A stretch of 64,000 bases of DNA from JBHPCZ01 sp042573625 (lineage in GTDB: Bacteria > Desulfobacterota > Desulfobacteria > Desulfobacterales > UBA11574), in contig JBHPCZ010000002.1 of NCBI GenBank assembly GCA_042573625.1, positions 1-64,000 of the forward strand. Direction: 5' to 3'. Numbering within the stretch: the first letter of the stretch is position 1; each line of letters begins with the position of its first letter. Below, in pieces: positions 1-8,189 of this stretch. The notes below the pieces were generated by a model, which ran no database searches, was not told the DNA's origin, and was given only the letters and a program-made list of their open reading frames with translations. The position numbers and the translations under genes were made by a program.

Positions 1-204
1 TTTTTTGAATATATCAGTAATAAAGAAATTGTTCGGGGTTTTTGGATCACATTTTAGCGGACTGTTTCCCGGATCAGAATTTCTTTGAGCGGTCATTAGA
101 CATAGCGAAAAGAGGTTCGGACAACAGCCCGTTAAGAACAGCATACGATTATCAGAAACGCCTTTGCAATAACCTCAAATCTGAAACGCTGACGTTGAAC
201 CCTT
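1..204. other. Window edge, no supported gene
   Basis: No gene can be supported before position 205. A 65-codon reading frame at 42-239 has no ribosome binding site, no recognisable family and overlaps the better candidate that starts at 205. The left part may be the tail of an intergenic region continuing outside the window. Confidence 0.4.
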
Positions 205-483
205 ATGTTTATCCGCAAGGACAAACATCCTGTATTTAGAAAAGAAATCGTACACTGGTACGACTCCAACCCGGCATGCTATTTGCTAATTTTTATGATG
301 TTTATTGTCTTTCTTTTCGGAGTTGCGGGTATTTCGGTATCACACGAAAATGCGGAATATCATGGATATGCCTGGATAACTATTCTTCTGGTGGTGATGA
401 GTGTGGGAATCATCGTCTCTACCACAACCCGCCTGGCAAAAAGATATGCCGATCGATTTTCAAAAACAGACACCTTAAATTAG
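205..483 (+). CDS. Small two-helix membrane protein, unknown function
   Basis: A 92-residue protein of unknown function. It has a charged N-terminus (about residues 1-22), two hydrophobic stretches (about 24-46 and 56-75) with a short polar loop between them, and a basic, Lys/Arg-rich tail. This is the layout of a small inner-membrane protein with both ends on the same side. I do not recognise the family. The ATG at 205 lacks a clear Shine-Dalgarno sequence, so the start is uncertain. It is convergent with the thioredoxin-like gene that ends at 510. The coherent hydrophobic pattern argues for a real gene, but it could be spurious. Confidence 0.5.
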   Translation: MFIRKDKHPVFRKEIVHWYDSNPACYLLIFMMFIVFLFGVAGISVSHENAEYHGYAWITILLVVMSVGIIVSTTTRLAKRYADRFSKTDTLN

Positions 484-509
484 AAGCGGTTTCAAAGGCC
501 CACCTGGCT

Positions 510-977
510 TTACTTCCTTTCTAAAAAATTTTTGAATGACATTCTATTGTAACTTTCCGTATGAATATATTTGAGCAGCTTAATCAAGCTGTCCGATGAA
601 ACATACCCTGTCAGAAAACCGATGTTTTGTCTCTTTTCCGCGATAAACCAGGTGGCCGGCAAGTTTTCGACCTTATAGGTGGATGCGGTCTGTTTCTCCC
701 GGTCAGCATCAACCTTGATGGGGATAAAGTTTTTATTCAGATAGGATACCACTGATTCGTCTTTAAATGTCTCTTTTGCCATCTTCATGCATGCCGCACA
801 CCAGTCCGCATAAAAATGGAGAAATATCTTCTTTCCCGTCGCCTCTCCAAGGGCGGCGCCCTTTTCAAACCCATACCAGTTGATGCGGTTTGAAGATGCA
901 AATGCCCCTGGCATCCATAATAAATTATAAAGTAAAAACAGTGTTATAGAATAAATACACTTTTTTTTCAATTTCAA
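510..977 (-). CDS. Exported thioredoxin-fold protein
   Basis: A 155-residue protein with an N-terminal signal sequence (basic start, hydrophobic core about residues 8-24, Ala-rich cleavage region) followed by a thioredoxin-like domain. The redox motif W-C-A-A-C lies at residues 59-63 and the cis-proline region reads N-L-P-A-T about 50 residues later. This resembles the Thioredoxin_7 / C-terminal DsbD-type domains that pass electrons or fix disulfides in the periplasm. The substrate is unknown. The start is TTG at 977, preceded by a GGGAAGTGAG purine stretch that can act as ribosome binding site. It stands alone: about 600 bp of noncoding DNA separate it from the next gene. It could equally be a thiol:disulfide reductase or an oxidative-stress protein. 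Confidence 0.8.
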   Translation of the reverse strand: MKLKKKCIYSITLFLLYNLLWMPGAFASSNRINWYGFEKGAALGEATGKKIFLHFYADWCAACMKMAKETFKDESVVSYLNKNFIPIKVDADREKQTASTYKVENLPATWFIAEKRQNIGFLTGYVSSDSLIKLLKYIHTESYNRMSFKNFLERK

Positions 978-1110
978 CGACTCACTTCCCGGTCAGTTAA
1001 GGTTTAAATAAAAACGGTGTTTTCAAAGGTTTCAAATAGTTCGGCAGTCGGGGTGTTTTTCATAAAAAAGCTCCATGGATAATCTTTTTTAAAAACGTGG
1101 AAACTCCTGG

Positions 1111-1226
1111 TTAAGGGCTCGTAAAGAAAGGACAGAGGTCAAAACATCAAAAAGTATTTAGCATTACGATCGGATACGTAGTAACGAAATATCCGGCACA
1201 AGTCTGTTCTTTCTAACGATCCCTAA
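1111..1226. repeat. Imperfect inverted repeat, about 116 bp
   Basis: The left arm (about 1111-1138) carries AGGGCTCGTAAAGAAAGGAC and the right arm (about 1200-1226), read as its reverse complement, carries AGGGATCGTTAGAAAGAAC. The arms match at most positions with one gap and are separated by roughly 65 bp. I saw no second copy in the window. It could be a small nonautonomous mobile element or a decayed terminator-like hairpin. Confidence 0.4.
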
Positions 1227-1320
1227 ACCACTCAAACAGTCCACGCTTTTAAAAAATATCATCCATTCCGCTTTGAACAAGCACTTATAACAAGAACTCC
1301 CCGGCTGGCCGGATAATCAG

Positions 1321-1573
1321 CCCGAATATTTCACGCGCCTGATGCGTTCATTTGCAAGGCATTCCGGGGCGCTGCTGTAGTATGCTACCGCAAGCCCCTG
1401 ATAACGCAGCAAATGGGCGCATCAGGCAGCGCCCAAAGGGTGAAAAATTTTTAGCTATAGAAAAAAACCAACGTAAAAAGGGTGCTTTAGGAAGAATATT
1501 TACTATTTGGCCTAATATCTTAATTTGATAATATATTATAGATTTGCTGAAAAATTTTCATGAAATATTCGGG
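1321..1573. mobile_element. MITE-like element with 13-bp terminal inverted repeats
   Basis: CCCGAATATTTCA at 1321-1333 is repeated exactly as its reverse complement at 1561-1573, bounding 253 bp. Inside lies a second imperfect inverted repeat: GCCTGATGCGTTCATTTGC at 1337-1355 against 1409-1427, with two mismatches in 19. The rest is AT-rich and non-coding. I could not identify a target-site duplication. The right terminus touches the stop codon of the ThiS-like gene at 1574. This structure resembles a miniature inverted-repeat element, but transposition is an inference. Confidence 0.5.
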
Positions 1574-1771
1574 TTAGCCTCCGGCAATCATAGGCAATAA
1601 AAATATCTCCGCATTGTCGGGGATCAGGGTTTTTTCAAAATTTGGACTTGAAACGTGTTTCGTATTGATGCGAACAACTGAATAGTGGTGGGAATCTTCT
1701 ATATCCTTGAGCAGATCAGCAACAGTCATTCCCTCCTGCCATGCCCGTTTTTCTCCATTCACGATGATCAC
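1574..1771 (-). CDS. ThiS/MoaD-like ubiquitin-fold sulfur carrier
   Basis: A 65-residue beta-grasp protein ending in Gly-Gly (M-I-A-G-G), the hallmark of MoaD/ThiS sulfur carriers, whose C-terminal glycine is adenylylated and thiocarboxylated. It starts with GTG at 1771. That start overlaps the stop of the upstream aldehyde oxidoreductase in a GTGA arrangement, so the two are translationally coupled. MoaD-like genes beside aldehyde:ferredoxin oxidoreductases are common, and they are thought to serve the tungstopterin or molybdopterin cofactor. That role is inferred here from position. ThiS for thiamine synthesis is the alternative, but no thi genes are nearby. Confidence 0.82.
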   Translation of the reverse strand: MIIVNGEKRAWQEGMTVADLLKDIEDSHHYSVVRINTKHVSSPNFEKTLIPDNAEIFLLPMIAGG

Positions 1772-3909
1772 TGCTCAACCCCGTGAGACTTGAGCAGTTC
1801 CAAAACTTCAGGAAAGTCAATCCTGAGGCGCTTCACGGTTTCAACCGCCGGTATCCCGTTTTCGGTCCATCCTCTCCGGTGATACACCGCATCTTTTAGT
1901 TCTTCATAAAGATCCTCACGGAAACGCCGCAGCAGGGACAGCTTTTCTTCTGTAGATTTGTCCGTGATATCGACGTTGTGTTTCTCAACCAGCTGTTTGT
2001 CATACCGCTCGCGTCGTGACTCATATTCAACACTCTTCACCGGCCCGACTGCGCGGTAGGGAATGTTATCATGCTCGCGCTTCCCAAAGCCCATTTTCAG
2101 GTTGAAGATGCGCTGAAAATTGTAAACCGACTCACTCATTTGAATAATGCCGTCGGGGCTTGTTTGCTTTCCCGTAACAGCGGTATAATATTCTGCATAC
2201 CACTCGACGTGCTTCATCACTTTTGCAGGTTCGGGCATGTCCTTGTTGTCTTCAGGGATGATATCGTTCCAGGGAAGTTTGCACAGTCCGCATAGTCCAA
2301 ACCATGTTCGAAGCATGGGAAACCAGTGCAGTGCTTCGGCTTTCTGCTCAAACGTCGGCATAAAATTATGAACCATATCCAAAAAGATCAACCAGGCCTC
2401 ATCATGCTGCGGCCCCTTGAGTGCCAGGCCATACCCGCCCTGCTGAGCAAGGGACTCTTTGGTCATGTACTCCGAAAACTCGAGCCCCTTTGCCTCCATT
2501 CCGATATCTTGCATTATTCCGGGGTCCGCCCCATAGTCTCTGGCGAAAATTCTTTTCATCTCGCGAACGCCCTGTCCCACAATCGTTCCAAAGCCTTCGC
2601 CGCTGCCCATCTGATGGACGAGGTCGAGTGCGGCCAGACGGTTACCAAAAGAAAGATCCATTCCATTGGTATGTGTTTCGTTAATCAAACCCATCTCAAA
2701 GCACTCCATGGCAAAAGCCGAACCCGTACCCACCGAAATCGTGTCGAGGCCATAGGTGTCGCAGTAAAAATTCATCTCAATAATGGTGTGCGGATCGAAA
2801 ATGCCCAGATTTGTGCCACATCCCGCAATGGTTTCATACTCAGGCCCGTCGACAAAAACGCTTCGCCCTTTGTAAGGCCCGGTGAGGGGGACAAAGTCTT
2901 TGACGCCATGTGCACAAGCGACCGTGCATCCCATCCAGCATCCGTCAAAACCGACGTCAAATATGGGCCGGTAAACCTCCTGGCCGACATTGACAGCTTC
3001 AGGATGCCGGCCGTACTGAAAATTGTTGATGGGAAGCAGATCAAAGTCATTCATAATCGTAACAAGATGGGTTGTTCCTATCTTTGCCATTTCGTTTTGT
3101 TTTGGATCCAGCTTAACGATTTCCCGTGAGTGCTTTCTTCCGACGTCCTTTAGGGCCGCCGGGTCTGAAGGATGATTTGTCTCCACCGTAACCGGGTTCC
3201 ACCGGGCCACGATGGCCTTAACACCTTTGTCTGCCAAAACGGTGCCGATTCCGCCGCGTCCGGCCTGCTTGTATCTGGCCCGTTTACGCTTCGAATCATA
3301 CCAGGTAAAGTTCAGGCATCCAACCCGTGTATTTTTCGCACCAGGCCCCGTGGAAACCACTGAAATATGGCGGGGTTTACCCTTGCCAAAGTACTCGGTC
3401 AATTTTGCTGAAAGGTCATACGAGTCGTCCGGCAACCCGGATGCTTCTAAAATCTGAATCCTCTCGTCAATACCGTCAATAAAAATTACAACATCTTTTG
3501 ATGCTTTTCCGGTGACTTCCATGGCGTCAAACCCGGAAAATTTTAGATAAGGGCCAAAATATCCCCCCGCATTGGAGTCGATTACGGATCCGGTTAAGGG
3601 AGAAATCGTGGTGACAATACTTTTCCCGGAACCCGGATATATGGGTGTCCCTCCCATGGGGCCCGAAGCAATGCATATTGCGTTTTCAGGGTCGTTCCAT
3701 TTCGTCGTGCCTTTGACAGCATTCCACAGCAGCCAGAGGTCAAAGCCTTTTCCGCCGATAAAAACCGATTTCATATTTTCCGTAACCGGTTTTATTAAAA
3801 TCTCTGAATTAGAGATGTCTACGCTTAGTGTCTGGTTGGCATAGCCCTTCTCAATGACAGGTCTGTCATAATCGGTTGTCTTTATCGCTTCCAGCTTAAA
3901 TTCCTTCAT
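1768..3909 (-). CDS. Tungsten-type aldehyde:ferredoxin oxidoreductase family protein
   Basis: A 713-residue member of the AOR family, cytoplasmic enzymes with a tungsten bis-pterin centre and one [4Fe-4S] cluster that oxidise aldehydes to acids with ferredoxin. Visible marks are an N-terminal domain with F-I-G-G-K-G near residue 50 and G-P-M-G-G-T-P near 83, and a cysteine cluster C324-x3-C328-x3-C332. A further pair lies at C540/C543 within G-L-C-G-L-C. Classical AOR has C-x2-C-x3-C, so the first spacing here is one residue longer, and a subfamily with another substrate is possible. It lies between proC (12 bp upstream) and the sulfur-carrier gene (4-bp overlap), forming a three-gene minus-strand operon. 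The actual aldehyde is unknown. Confidence 0.88.
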   Translation of the reverse strand: MKEFKLEAIKTTDYDRPVIEKGYANQTLSVDISNSEILIKPVTENMKSVFIGGKGFDLWLLWNAVKGTTKWNDPENAICIASGPMGGTPIYPGSGKSIVTTISPLTGSVIDSNAGGYFGPYLKFSGFDAMEVTGKASKDVVIFIDGIDERIQILEASGLPDDSYDLSAKLTEYFGKGKPRHISVVSTGPGAKNTRVGCLNFTWYDSKRKRARYKQAGRGGIGTVLADKGVKAIVARWNPVTVETNHPSDPAALKDVGRKHSREIVKLDPKQNEMAKIGTTHLVTIMNDFDLLPINNFQYGRHPEAVNVGQEVYRPIFDVGFDGCWMGCTVACAHGVKDFVPLTGPYKGRSVFVDGPEYETIAGCGTNLGIFDPHTIIEMNFYCDTYGLDTISVGTGSAFAMECFEMGLINETHTNGMDLSFGNRLAALDLVHQMGSGEGFGTIVGQGVREMKRIFARDYGADPGIMQDIGMEAKGLEFSEYMTKESLAQQGGYGLALKGPQHDEAWLIFLDMVHNFMPTFEQKAEALHWFPMLRTWFGLCGLCKLPWNDIIPEDNKDMPEPAKVMKHVEWYAEYYTAVTGKQTSPDGIIQMSESVYNFQRIFNLKMGFGKREHDNIPYRAVGPVKSVEYESRRERYDKQLVEKHNVDITDKSTEEKLSLLRRFREDLYEELKDAVYHRRGWTENGIPAVETVKRLRIDFPEVLELLKSHGVEQ

Positions 3910-3921
3910 AATATCAACCTG

Positions 3922-4782
3922 TTATTCCTTTGATTCAGTGGATTCGTTCGAAAAATTCTTGATCATAATCTCACCCAGTTCCTTGGATCGGTTTGTGGCA
4001 GCCTCTACCGCATTAATCAGGGTTGTTCGAAGCCCGCCCTTCTCCAACGTGTGAATCCCGGCAATGGCAGTTCCGCCGGGAGAGGTTACCATATCCTTCA
4101 ATCTTCCGGGATGTTCCTTGGTCTCTATCAGCAGCTTGGCAGCACCCAGCACCGTCTGGGCTGACAGGAAAAGTGCATCTTCCCTGGAAATACCCACTTT
4201 TACACCGGCGTCAGCCAGCGCGTCAACAATCAGAAAGATATACGCGGGCCCGCTGCCGCTTAACCCGGTGATGGCATCCATGAGAATATTCTCCTTGATA
4301 AAAATGCTTTTTCCCATGGAGTTAAAAATGGCCATCGCCAGATCGACGTCATCCTTGGTGGCGTTTTGTCCTGCGGCAAGGACCGACGCGCTTTCCTTAA
4401 CAAACGCGGCAATGTTGGGCATAACACGGATAAGACGCAAATCTTTCTTGATGCATCTCTCCATTGCGACCAGCGGGACGCCGGCTGCAATGGATATGAC
4501 GAGTTTGGACATATCGAGGGCGGAAGCCGTTTCTCTCAGTACCGAAGCAATGATCTGAGGTTTTACCGCATAGATGACGATGTCCGACGCTTCTATGGCA
4601 TCAACGTTACTTGCCGTCGTAAGAACCCCGTATTTCTCTTTAACGAATTCCAGCTTATCCTCCCGAACATCCGTACAGATAATATTTTCGGGTCTGGATG
4701 ATTCTGATGAAATGAGCCCGCTGACAAGGGCTTCCCCCATGTTTCCTGTTCCAATGATGCTGATCTTTTTTTCCCTCAACAT
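3922..4782 (-). CDS. proC: Pyrroline-5-carboxylate reductase
   Basis: Catalyses the last step of proline synthesis, NAD(P)H-dependent reduction of pyrroline-5-carboxylate. The 286-residue protein has the N-terminal Rossmann motif G-T-G-N-M-G-E-A and the C-terminal dimerisation domain signature T-S-P-G-G-T-A-I-A-G, a normal length for the family. I chose the ATG at 4782 because a GGGGG run sits about 8 bases upstream. The longer frame to 4812 adds ten unconserved residues. It is followed after 12 bp by the aldehyde oxidoreductase, so the two are probably cotranscribed. A link through glutamate-semialdehyde-type chemistry is conceivable but unproven. Confidence 0.95.
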   Translation of the reverse strand: MLREKKISIIGTGNMGEALVSGLISSESSRPENIICTDVREDKLEFVKEKYGVLTTASNVDAIEASDIVIYAVKPQIIASVLRETASALDMSKLVISIAAGVPLVAMERCIKKDLRLIRVMPNIAAFVKESASVLAAGQNATKDDVDLAMAIFNSMGKSIFIKENILMDAITGLSGSGPAYIFLIVDALADAGVKVGISREDALFLSAQTVLGAAKLLIETKEHPGRLKDMVTSPGGTAIAGIHTLEKGGLRTTLINAVEAATNRSKELGEIMIKNFSNESTESKE

Positions 4783-4878
4783 GAATTTAATCCCCCTTAA
4801 CAAAATGGTCAATTTTATTCCACCGGCAACCGGATATTCGGCAGACTATCGATTTGAGCCGGATCAAATTAAAATGTA

Positions 4879-4908
4879 CTTTTACCGTCCAAATATTTCA
4901 TATGTCAA
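4879..4908 (-). promoter_or_regulatory. Candidate sigma-70 promoter for proC operon
   Basis: On the minus strand TTGACA is followed after 18 bp by TAAAAG, about 100 bp upstream of the proC start. The -35 is perfect; the -10 matches the consensus at four of six positions. This is a prediction from the sequence only. Confidence 0.35.
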
Positions 4909-5030
4909 TCATTTTACCTGAAATATCTTGACTTATCTCAAGAATATAATTAATTTTACGGAATAAAATTCGCTTTTCCCCGGAACAGAAGTTTCTTTAT
5001 CATACTATTAGACAAGTAAGTTCTTTATAT

Positions 5031-5330
5031 ATGTTTATCATCGGCAATTTTTTAAGGGCTGTTGCAGTGGTTCTGCATTATGTTCTTACTTTTTACATGT
5101 GGATCGTTGTGGCGCGAGCGGTGCTGTCCTGGGTGAACCCTGATCCGTATAACCCCATTGTCCGTTTCATCCATAATGTTACCGAACCGGTCCTGTATCG
5201 CATTCGCACAAGAATCCCGTTCGATTTTGGCGGTATTGATTTTTCTCCAATTATTGTTATACTTTGCGTTGTTTTTCTAGAAAACTTCGTTGTCAACAGT
5301 CTTTTCGAACTGTCCAAAACATTTATGTAA
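5031..5330 (+). CDS. YggT family membrane protein
   Basis: A 99-residue integral membrane protein of the YggT/YlmG family, found next to proC and divIVA-like genes in many bacteria and linked to cell division or envelope biogenesis. Two hydrophobic segments flank the conserved central motif S-W-V-N-P-D-P-Y-N-P. The distal part carries D-F-S-P-I-I, typical of the family. It is divergent from proC and only 19 bp from the downstream divIVA-like gene, so it probably begins a plus-strand operon. The exact molecular function is unknown. Confidence 0.9.
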   Translation: MFIIGNFLRAVAVVLHYVLTFYMWIVVARAVLSWVNPDPYNPIVRFIHNVTEPVLYRIRTRIPFDFGGIDFSPIIVILCVVFLENFVVNSLFELSKTFM

Positions 5331-5349
5331 TATTTAAAGGTGGCATGCC

Positions 5350-5853
5350 ATGAAATTTACATCCCTTGATATTCAACATCAGCAGTTTAAGACAAGATTC
5401 AGAGGTTTTGATATTCAGGAGGTGGACGTCTTTCTTGAACAGATGGCCGATGCTTTTGAATCATTGCAGACTGAAAACAACAGGTTGCTGGAAGAAATTC
5501 AGCGGCACAAGCTTGAAGTACAGGGATTTCATGAACGCGAAGAAACCTTTAAACGGGCCATGTTCCAATCCCAGAAAGTATTGGAGCAGATGAAGCAAAA
5601 TGCTCAAAAATCGGCTGAACTCATCATTGCCGACGCGGAAGTAAAGGCGGAAAAAATCGTCAATCGGGCCCACAACAGGCTGGCTCAGCTTCATGAAGAT
5701 ATTTTAGAATTAAAACGCCAACGCATGCAGATCGAGGTCCAGATCCGCTCAGTTATCGAAAGCCATAGCAAGCTCCTTGAAATCGGAAAAGAGGAGATGG
5801 CGGCAATGGACGAGAAAGATGCCAAATTGAAACTGCTAAAACAATCTAAGTAA
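5350..5853 (+). CDS. DivIVA domain protein
   Basis: A 167-residue cytoplasmic coiled-coil protein. Its N-terminus has the DivIVA signature (about residues 9-40: Q-Q-F-x-T-R-F-R-G-F-D-I-Q-E-V-D-x-F-L) and the rest is a long heptad-rich helix. DivIVA proteins bind curved membrane at poles or septa and recruit partners. A strong ribosome binding site (AGGTGG) precedes the ATG. Placement between yggT and pilT suggests a polar role, possibly for the pilus motors, but that is inference. The coiled coil is rich in Glu, Lys and Gln. Confidence 0.88.
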   Translation: MKFTSLDIQHQQFKTRFRGFDIQEVDVFLEQMADAFESLQTENNRLLEEIQRHKLEVQGFHEREETFKRAMFQSQKVLEQMKQNAQKSAELIIADAEVKAEKIVNRAHNRLAQLHEDILELKRQRMQIEVQIRSVIESHSKLLEIGKEEMAAMDEKDAKLKLLKQSK

Positions 5854-5867
5854 AATAGAGGAATCCA

Positions 5868-6950
5868 ATGGCAAAAATTGACGCATTTTTCAAATTGATG
5901 AATGATCAGGGCGCTTCAGACCTTCATCTTGTTACAGGGCAACCGCCAGCGCTCAGAATTCGGGGTGAAATGGAAAGGATCAAATACCATGAGCTCGAGA
6001 ATGATGAACTGAAAGGCATACTTTATGAAATCACACCCGAACACAAGGTCAAGGTCTTTGAAGAAACAGGAGACGTCGATTTCGGCTACGAAATACCGGG
6101 GCTTGCACGGTATCGGGCAAACTTTTTCATGCAGAAATACGGTGTGGCCGCCGTTTTCCGAGAGATTCCCGCTGAAATTATGACCGCCGAACAACTCGGC
6201 CTCCCACAAGTCATGTCCAAACTTGCCGGACTCCCCCGGGGACTGGTTGTGGTGACCGGACCCACGGGAAGCGGAAAATCGACCACTCTTGCCGCAATCA
6301 TTGATGTGGCGAACAAAACCCGTAAGGATCATATCATCACCGTCGAAGACCCCATCGAATTTGTCCATGAAAGCAAGAGTTGCATTGTCAACCATCGGGA
6401 AGTCGGCCTCCATACCAAATCTTTCAGCGCAGCTTTAAAGGGCGCCCTCCGAGAGGACCCCGATATTATTCTGGTGGGCGAAATGAGGGACCTGGAGACC
6501 ATATCTCTTGCCATTGAGGCAGCATCCACCGGACATCTTGTATTCGGAACGCTGCACACATCGAGCGCGCCGAAAACCATCGATCGTATTATCGAAGTCT
6601 TCCCGTCTACCGAACAGGCTCAGATCCGATCCACCCTGGCTGACGGCATCCGAGCCATTATCGCCCAGGTGCTGTTCAAGCGCGTTGATAAAATCGGGCG
6701 GGTTCCGGCCCTCGAGATATTAATTGCGGTACCGGCTGTTCGAAATCTCATCAGGGAAGGGAAGACCCACCAGATTCCATCAATGATTCAAACCGGGAAA
6801 AAATACGGTATGGTGCTTTTAGATGACTCGATTATGGAGCTGTATCAACAGGGCAAGATAAGCATCGATGATGCCTACTCCAAGGCAAACGAAAAGCAGA
6901 AGTTCAGACCCTTGCTCAGAACTCCGCCAACCGACTTCACCGAAGCCTAA
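5868..6950 (+). CDS. pilT: Type IV pilus retraction ATPase PilT
   Basis: A 360-residue hexameric GspE/PilT-family ATPase powering type IV pilus retraction for twitching motility. Visible are an N-terminal PAS-like domain, Walker A G-P-T-G-S-G-K-S-T (about residues 131-139), the Asp-box around T-V-E-D-P-I-E-F, Walker B D-P-D-I-I-L-V-G-E-M-R-D and a His-box S-T-G-H-L-V-F-G-T-L-H-T. The ribosome binding site GAGGAAT is well placed. The gene follows divIVA by 14 bp and precedes a second PilT-like gene by 20 bp. No pilin or assembly genes are in the window. Confidence 0.95.
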   Translation: MAKIDAFFKLMNDQGASDLHLVTGQPPALRIRGEMERIKYHELENDELKGILYEITPEHKVKVFEETGDVDFGYEIPGLARYRANFFMQKYGVAAVFREIPAEIMTAEQLGLPQVMSKLAGLPRGLVVVTGPTGSGKSTTLAAIIDVANKTRKDHIITVEDPIEFVHESKSCIVNHREVGLHTKSFSAALKGALREDPDIILVGEMRDLETISLAIEAASTGHLVFGTLHTSSAPKTIDRIIEVFPSTEQAQIRSTLADGIRAIIAQVLFKRVDKIGRVPALEILIAVPAVRNLIREGKTHQIPSMIQTGKKYGMVLLDDSIMELYQQGKISIDDAYSKANEKQKFRPLLRTPPTDFTEA

Positions 6951-6970
6951 CAACGCTGTGAGGTGACAAC

Positions 6971-8155
6971 ATGAGGAAACAGGAAATAGACCACATATTG
7001 GCAAAGATGCTCGATTCCCACGATAATGTTTCCGATCTGAACATCACCGTAGGAAAACCGTTCCAAGTGGAGAGTTCCGGTCAGCTCGACCCCGTGGAAA
7101 TGACCCCGGTTTTTAACGAGTTAACACCGTTTCAGACTGAAGTCTTTGCCCTCAATATCATCGACCAGAACCGGCGTCTCACCGAAAGCTTGCTGCTGCA
7201 AGGATCGTGCGATTCGTCTTATGAGCTTCTCGGCAAGGCTCGGTTTCGAGTGAACATCTTCTCCCAGCGAGGCAGCCTGTCTATCGTTTTGAGAAAACTC
7301 GAAACCAAAATTCCCACCTGCCAGGAGTTAAATCTTCCCAAAGCATTTCTAAAAATGGCCGAGGAGAAGAACGGAATTATCTTTGTTACCGGAGCTACCG
7401 GAAGCGGCAAAACAACCTCTTTGGCCGCAGTTTTGAACGAAATCAACGAAGCCAAATCGGTTCATGTGGTGACCCTTGAAGACCCGGTGGAATACCAGCA
7501 TCCGCATAAAAAGTCCACCTTTAATCAGCGGGAGATGGGAAACGATTTCGATACCTTTGCGAGCGGTCTGAGGGCCGCACTTCGACAGGCACCCAAGGTG
7601 ATCCTGGTGGGTGAAATGCGTGACCGTGAGACTGTGGAGATCGGTCTCAGCGCGGCAGAGACCGGCCATCTGGTTTTAAGTACGCTTCACACGGTCGACG
7701 CGGGATCGACCGTCAACCGTATCCTCGGCATGTTCAGCACTGAAGAAGAGAATCAAATCCGCATCCGATTATCGGATACCGTCCGGTGGATCGTATGTCA
7801 GCGACTCCTTCCCAAAGAAGGCGGCGGACGGGTGGCAGCCTTTGAAATTATGGGAACCAACCTCCGGGTAAAAGATTCGATTCTGACGGGGGAATCCGAG
7901 GGCAAAACTTTTTACGAAATCATAGATGCAGGGGGAGCATTCGGCTGGTCCACATTCGACAAATACATTGTGGATCTGTATGAAAAAGGCAGTATCTCCG
8001 AAGAGACGGCCATGGCCTACGCGTCACAGAAAGGTATTGTCGGCCGCGGAATCGATCAGGTCAAGAGCGGCCGCGGTGAGGCCACCACTGACATCGAAGA
8101 CCTGAGCGTTGATCGCGATTACGGGAAAGTAAAGAAAACCCCCGGTATGCTTTAA
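6971..8155 (+). CDS. PilT/PilU-like retraction ATPase
   Basis: A second 394-residue PilT-family ATPase, paralogous to its upstream neighbour. It has Walker A G-A-T-G-S-G-K-T-T, an Asp box L-E-D-P-V-E-Y, Walker B A-P-K-V-I-L-V-G-E-M-R-D and His-box E-T-G-H-L-V-L-S-T-L-H-T. Tandem pilT-pilU pairs are known, with PilU acting as an accessory retraction motor, and this gene is the likely PilU counterpart. The C-terminal 40 residues form a charged, probably disordered tail (S-G-R-G-E-A-T-T-D-I-E-D). The ribosome binding site GAGGTGA is well spaced. It is 34 bp from the zinc-ribbon gene in the same operon. Confidence 0.9.
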   Translation: MRKQEIDHILAKMLDSHDNVSDLNITVGKPFQVESSGQLDPVEMTPVFNELTPFQTEVFALNIIDQNRRLTESLLLQGSCDSSYELLGKARFRVNIFSQRGSLSIVLRKLETKIPTCQELNLPKAFLKMAEEKNGIIFVTGATGSGKTTSLAAVLNEINEAKSVHVVTLEDPVEYQHPHKKSTFNQREMGNDFDTFASGLRAALRQAPKVILVGEMRDRETVEIGLSAAETGHLVLSTLHTVDAGSTVNRILGMFSTEEENQIRIRLSDTVRWIVCQRLLPKEGGGRVAAFEIMGTNLRVKDSILTGESEGKTFYEIIDAGGAFGWSTFDKYIVDLYEKGSISEETAMAYASQKGIVGRGIDQVKSGRGEATTDIEDLSVDRDYGKVKKTPGML

Positions 8156-8189
8156 CCCCAGCCACTGAATACGTATATAGGAGAAAAAC

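Larger units (their letters stand above)
978..1573. other. Noncoding, repeat-structured interval
   Basis: This gene-free stretch holds two inverted-repeat structures, listed separately: an imperfect one at 1111-1226 and a larger one at 1321-1573 with a perfect 13-bp terminal inverted repeat. No coding frame is supported. The right end of the second structure abuts the stop codon of the ThiS-like gene, so the structure probably forms the 3' end of that operon's transcript. Confidence 0.6.

Noticed and set aside
42..239. 65-codon plus-strand frame at the left edge
   Set aside because: No ribosome binding site, no family resemblance and overlap with the better small membrane protein frame.
2326..3129. 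267-codon plus-strand frame
   Set aside because: Lies wholly antisense to the aldehyde oxidoreductase, whose frame has clear family motifs.
4928..4950. TTGACT and TATAAT upstream of yggT
   Set aside because: Only 11 bp apart, too short for a sigma-70 promoter.
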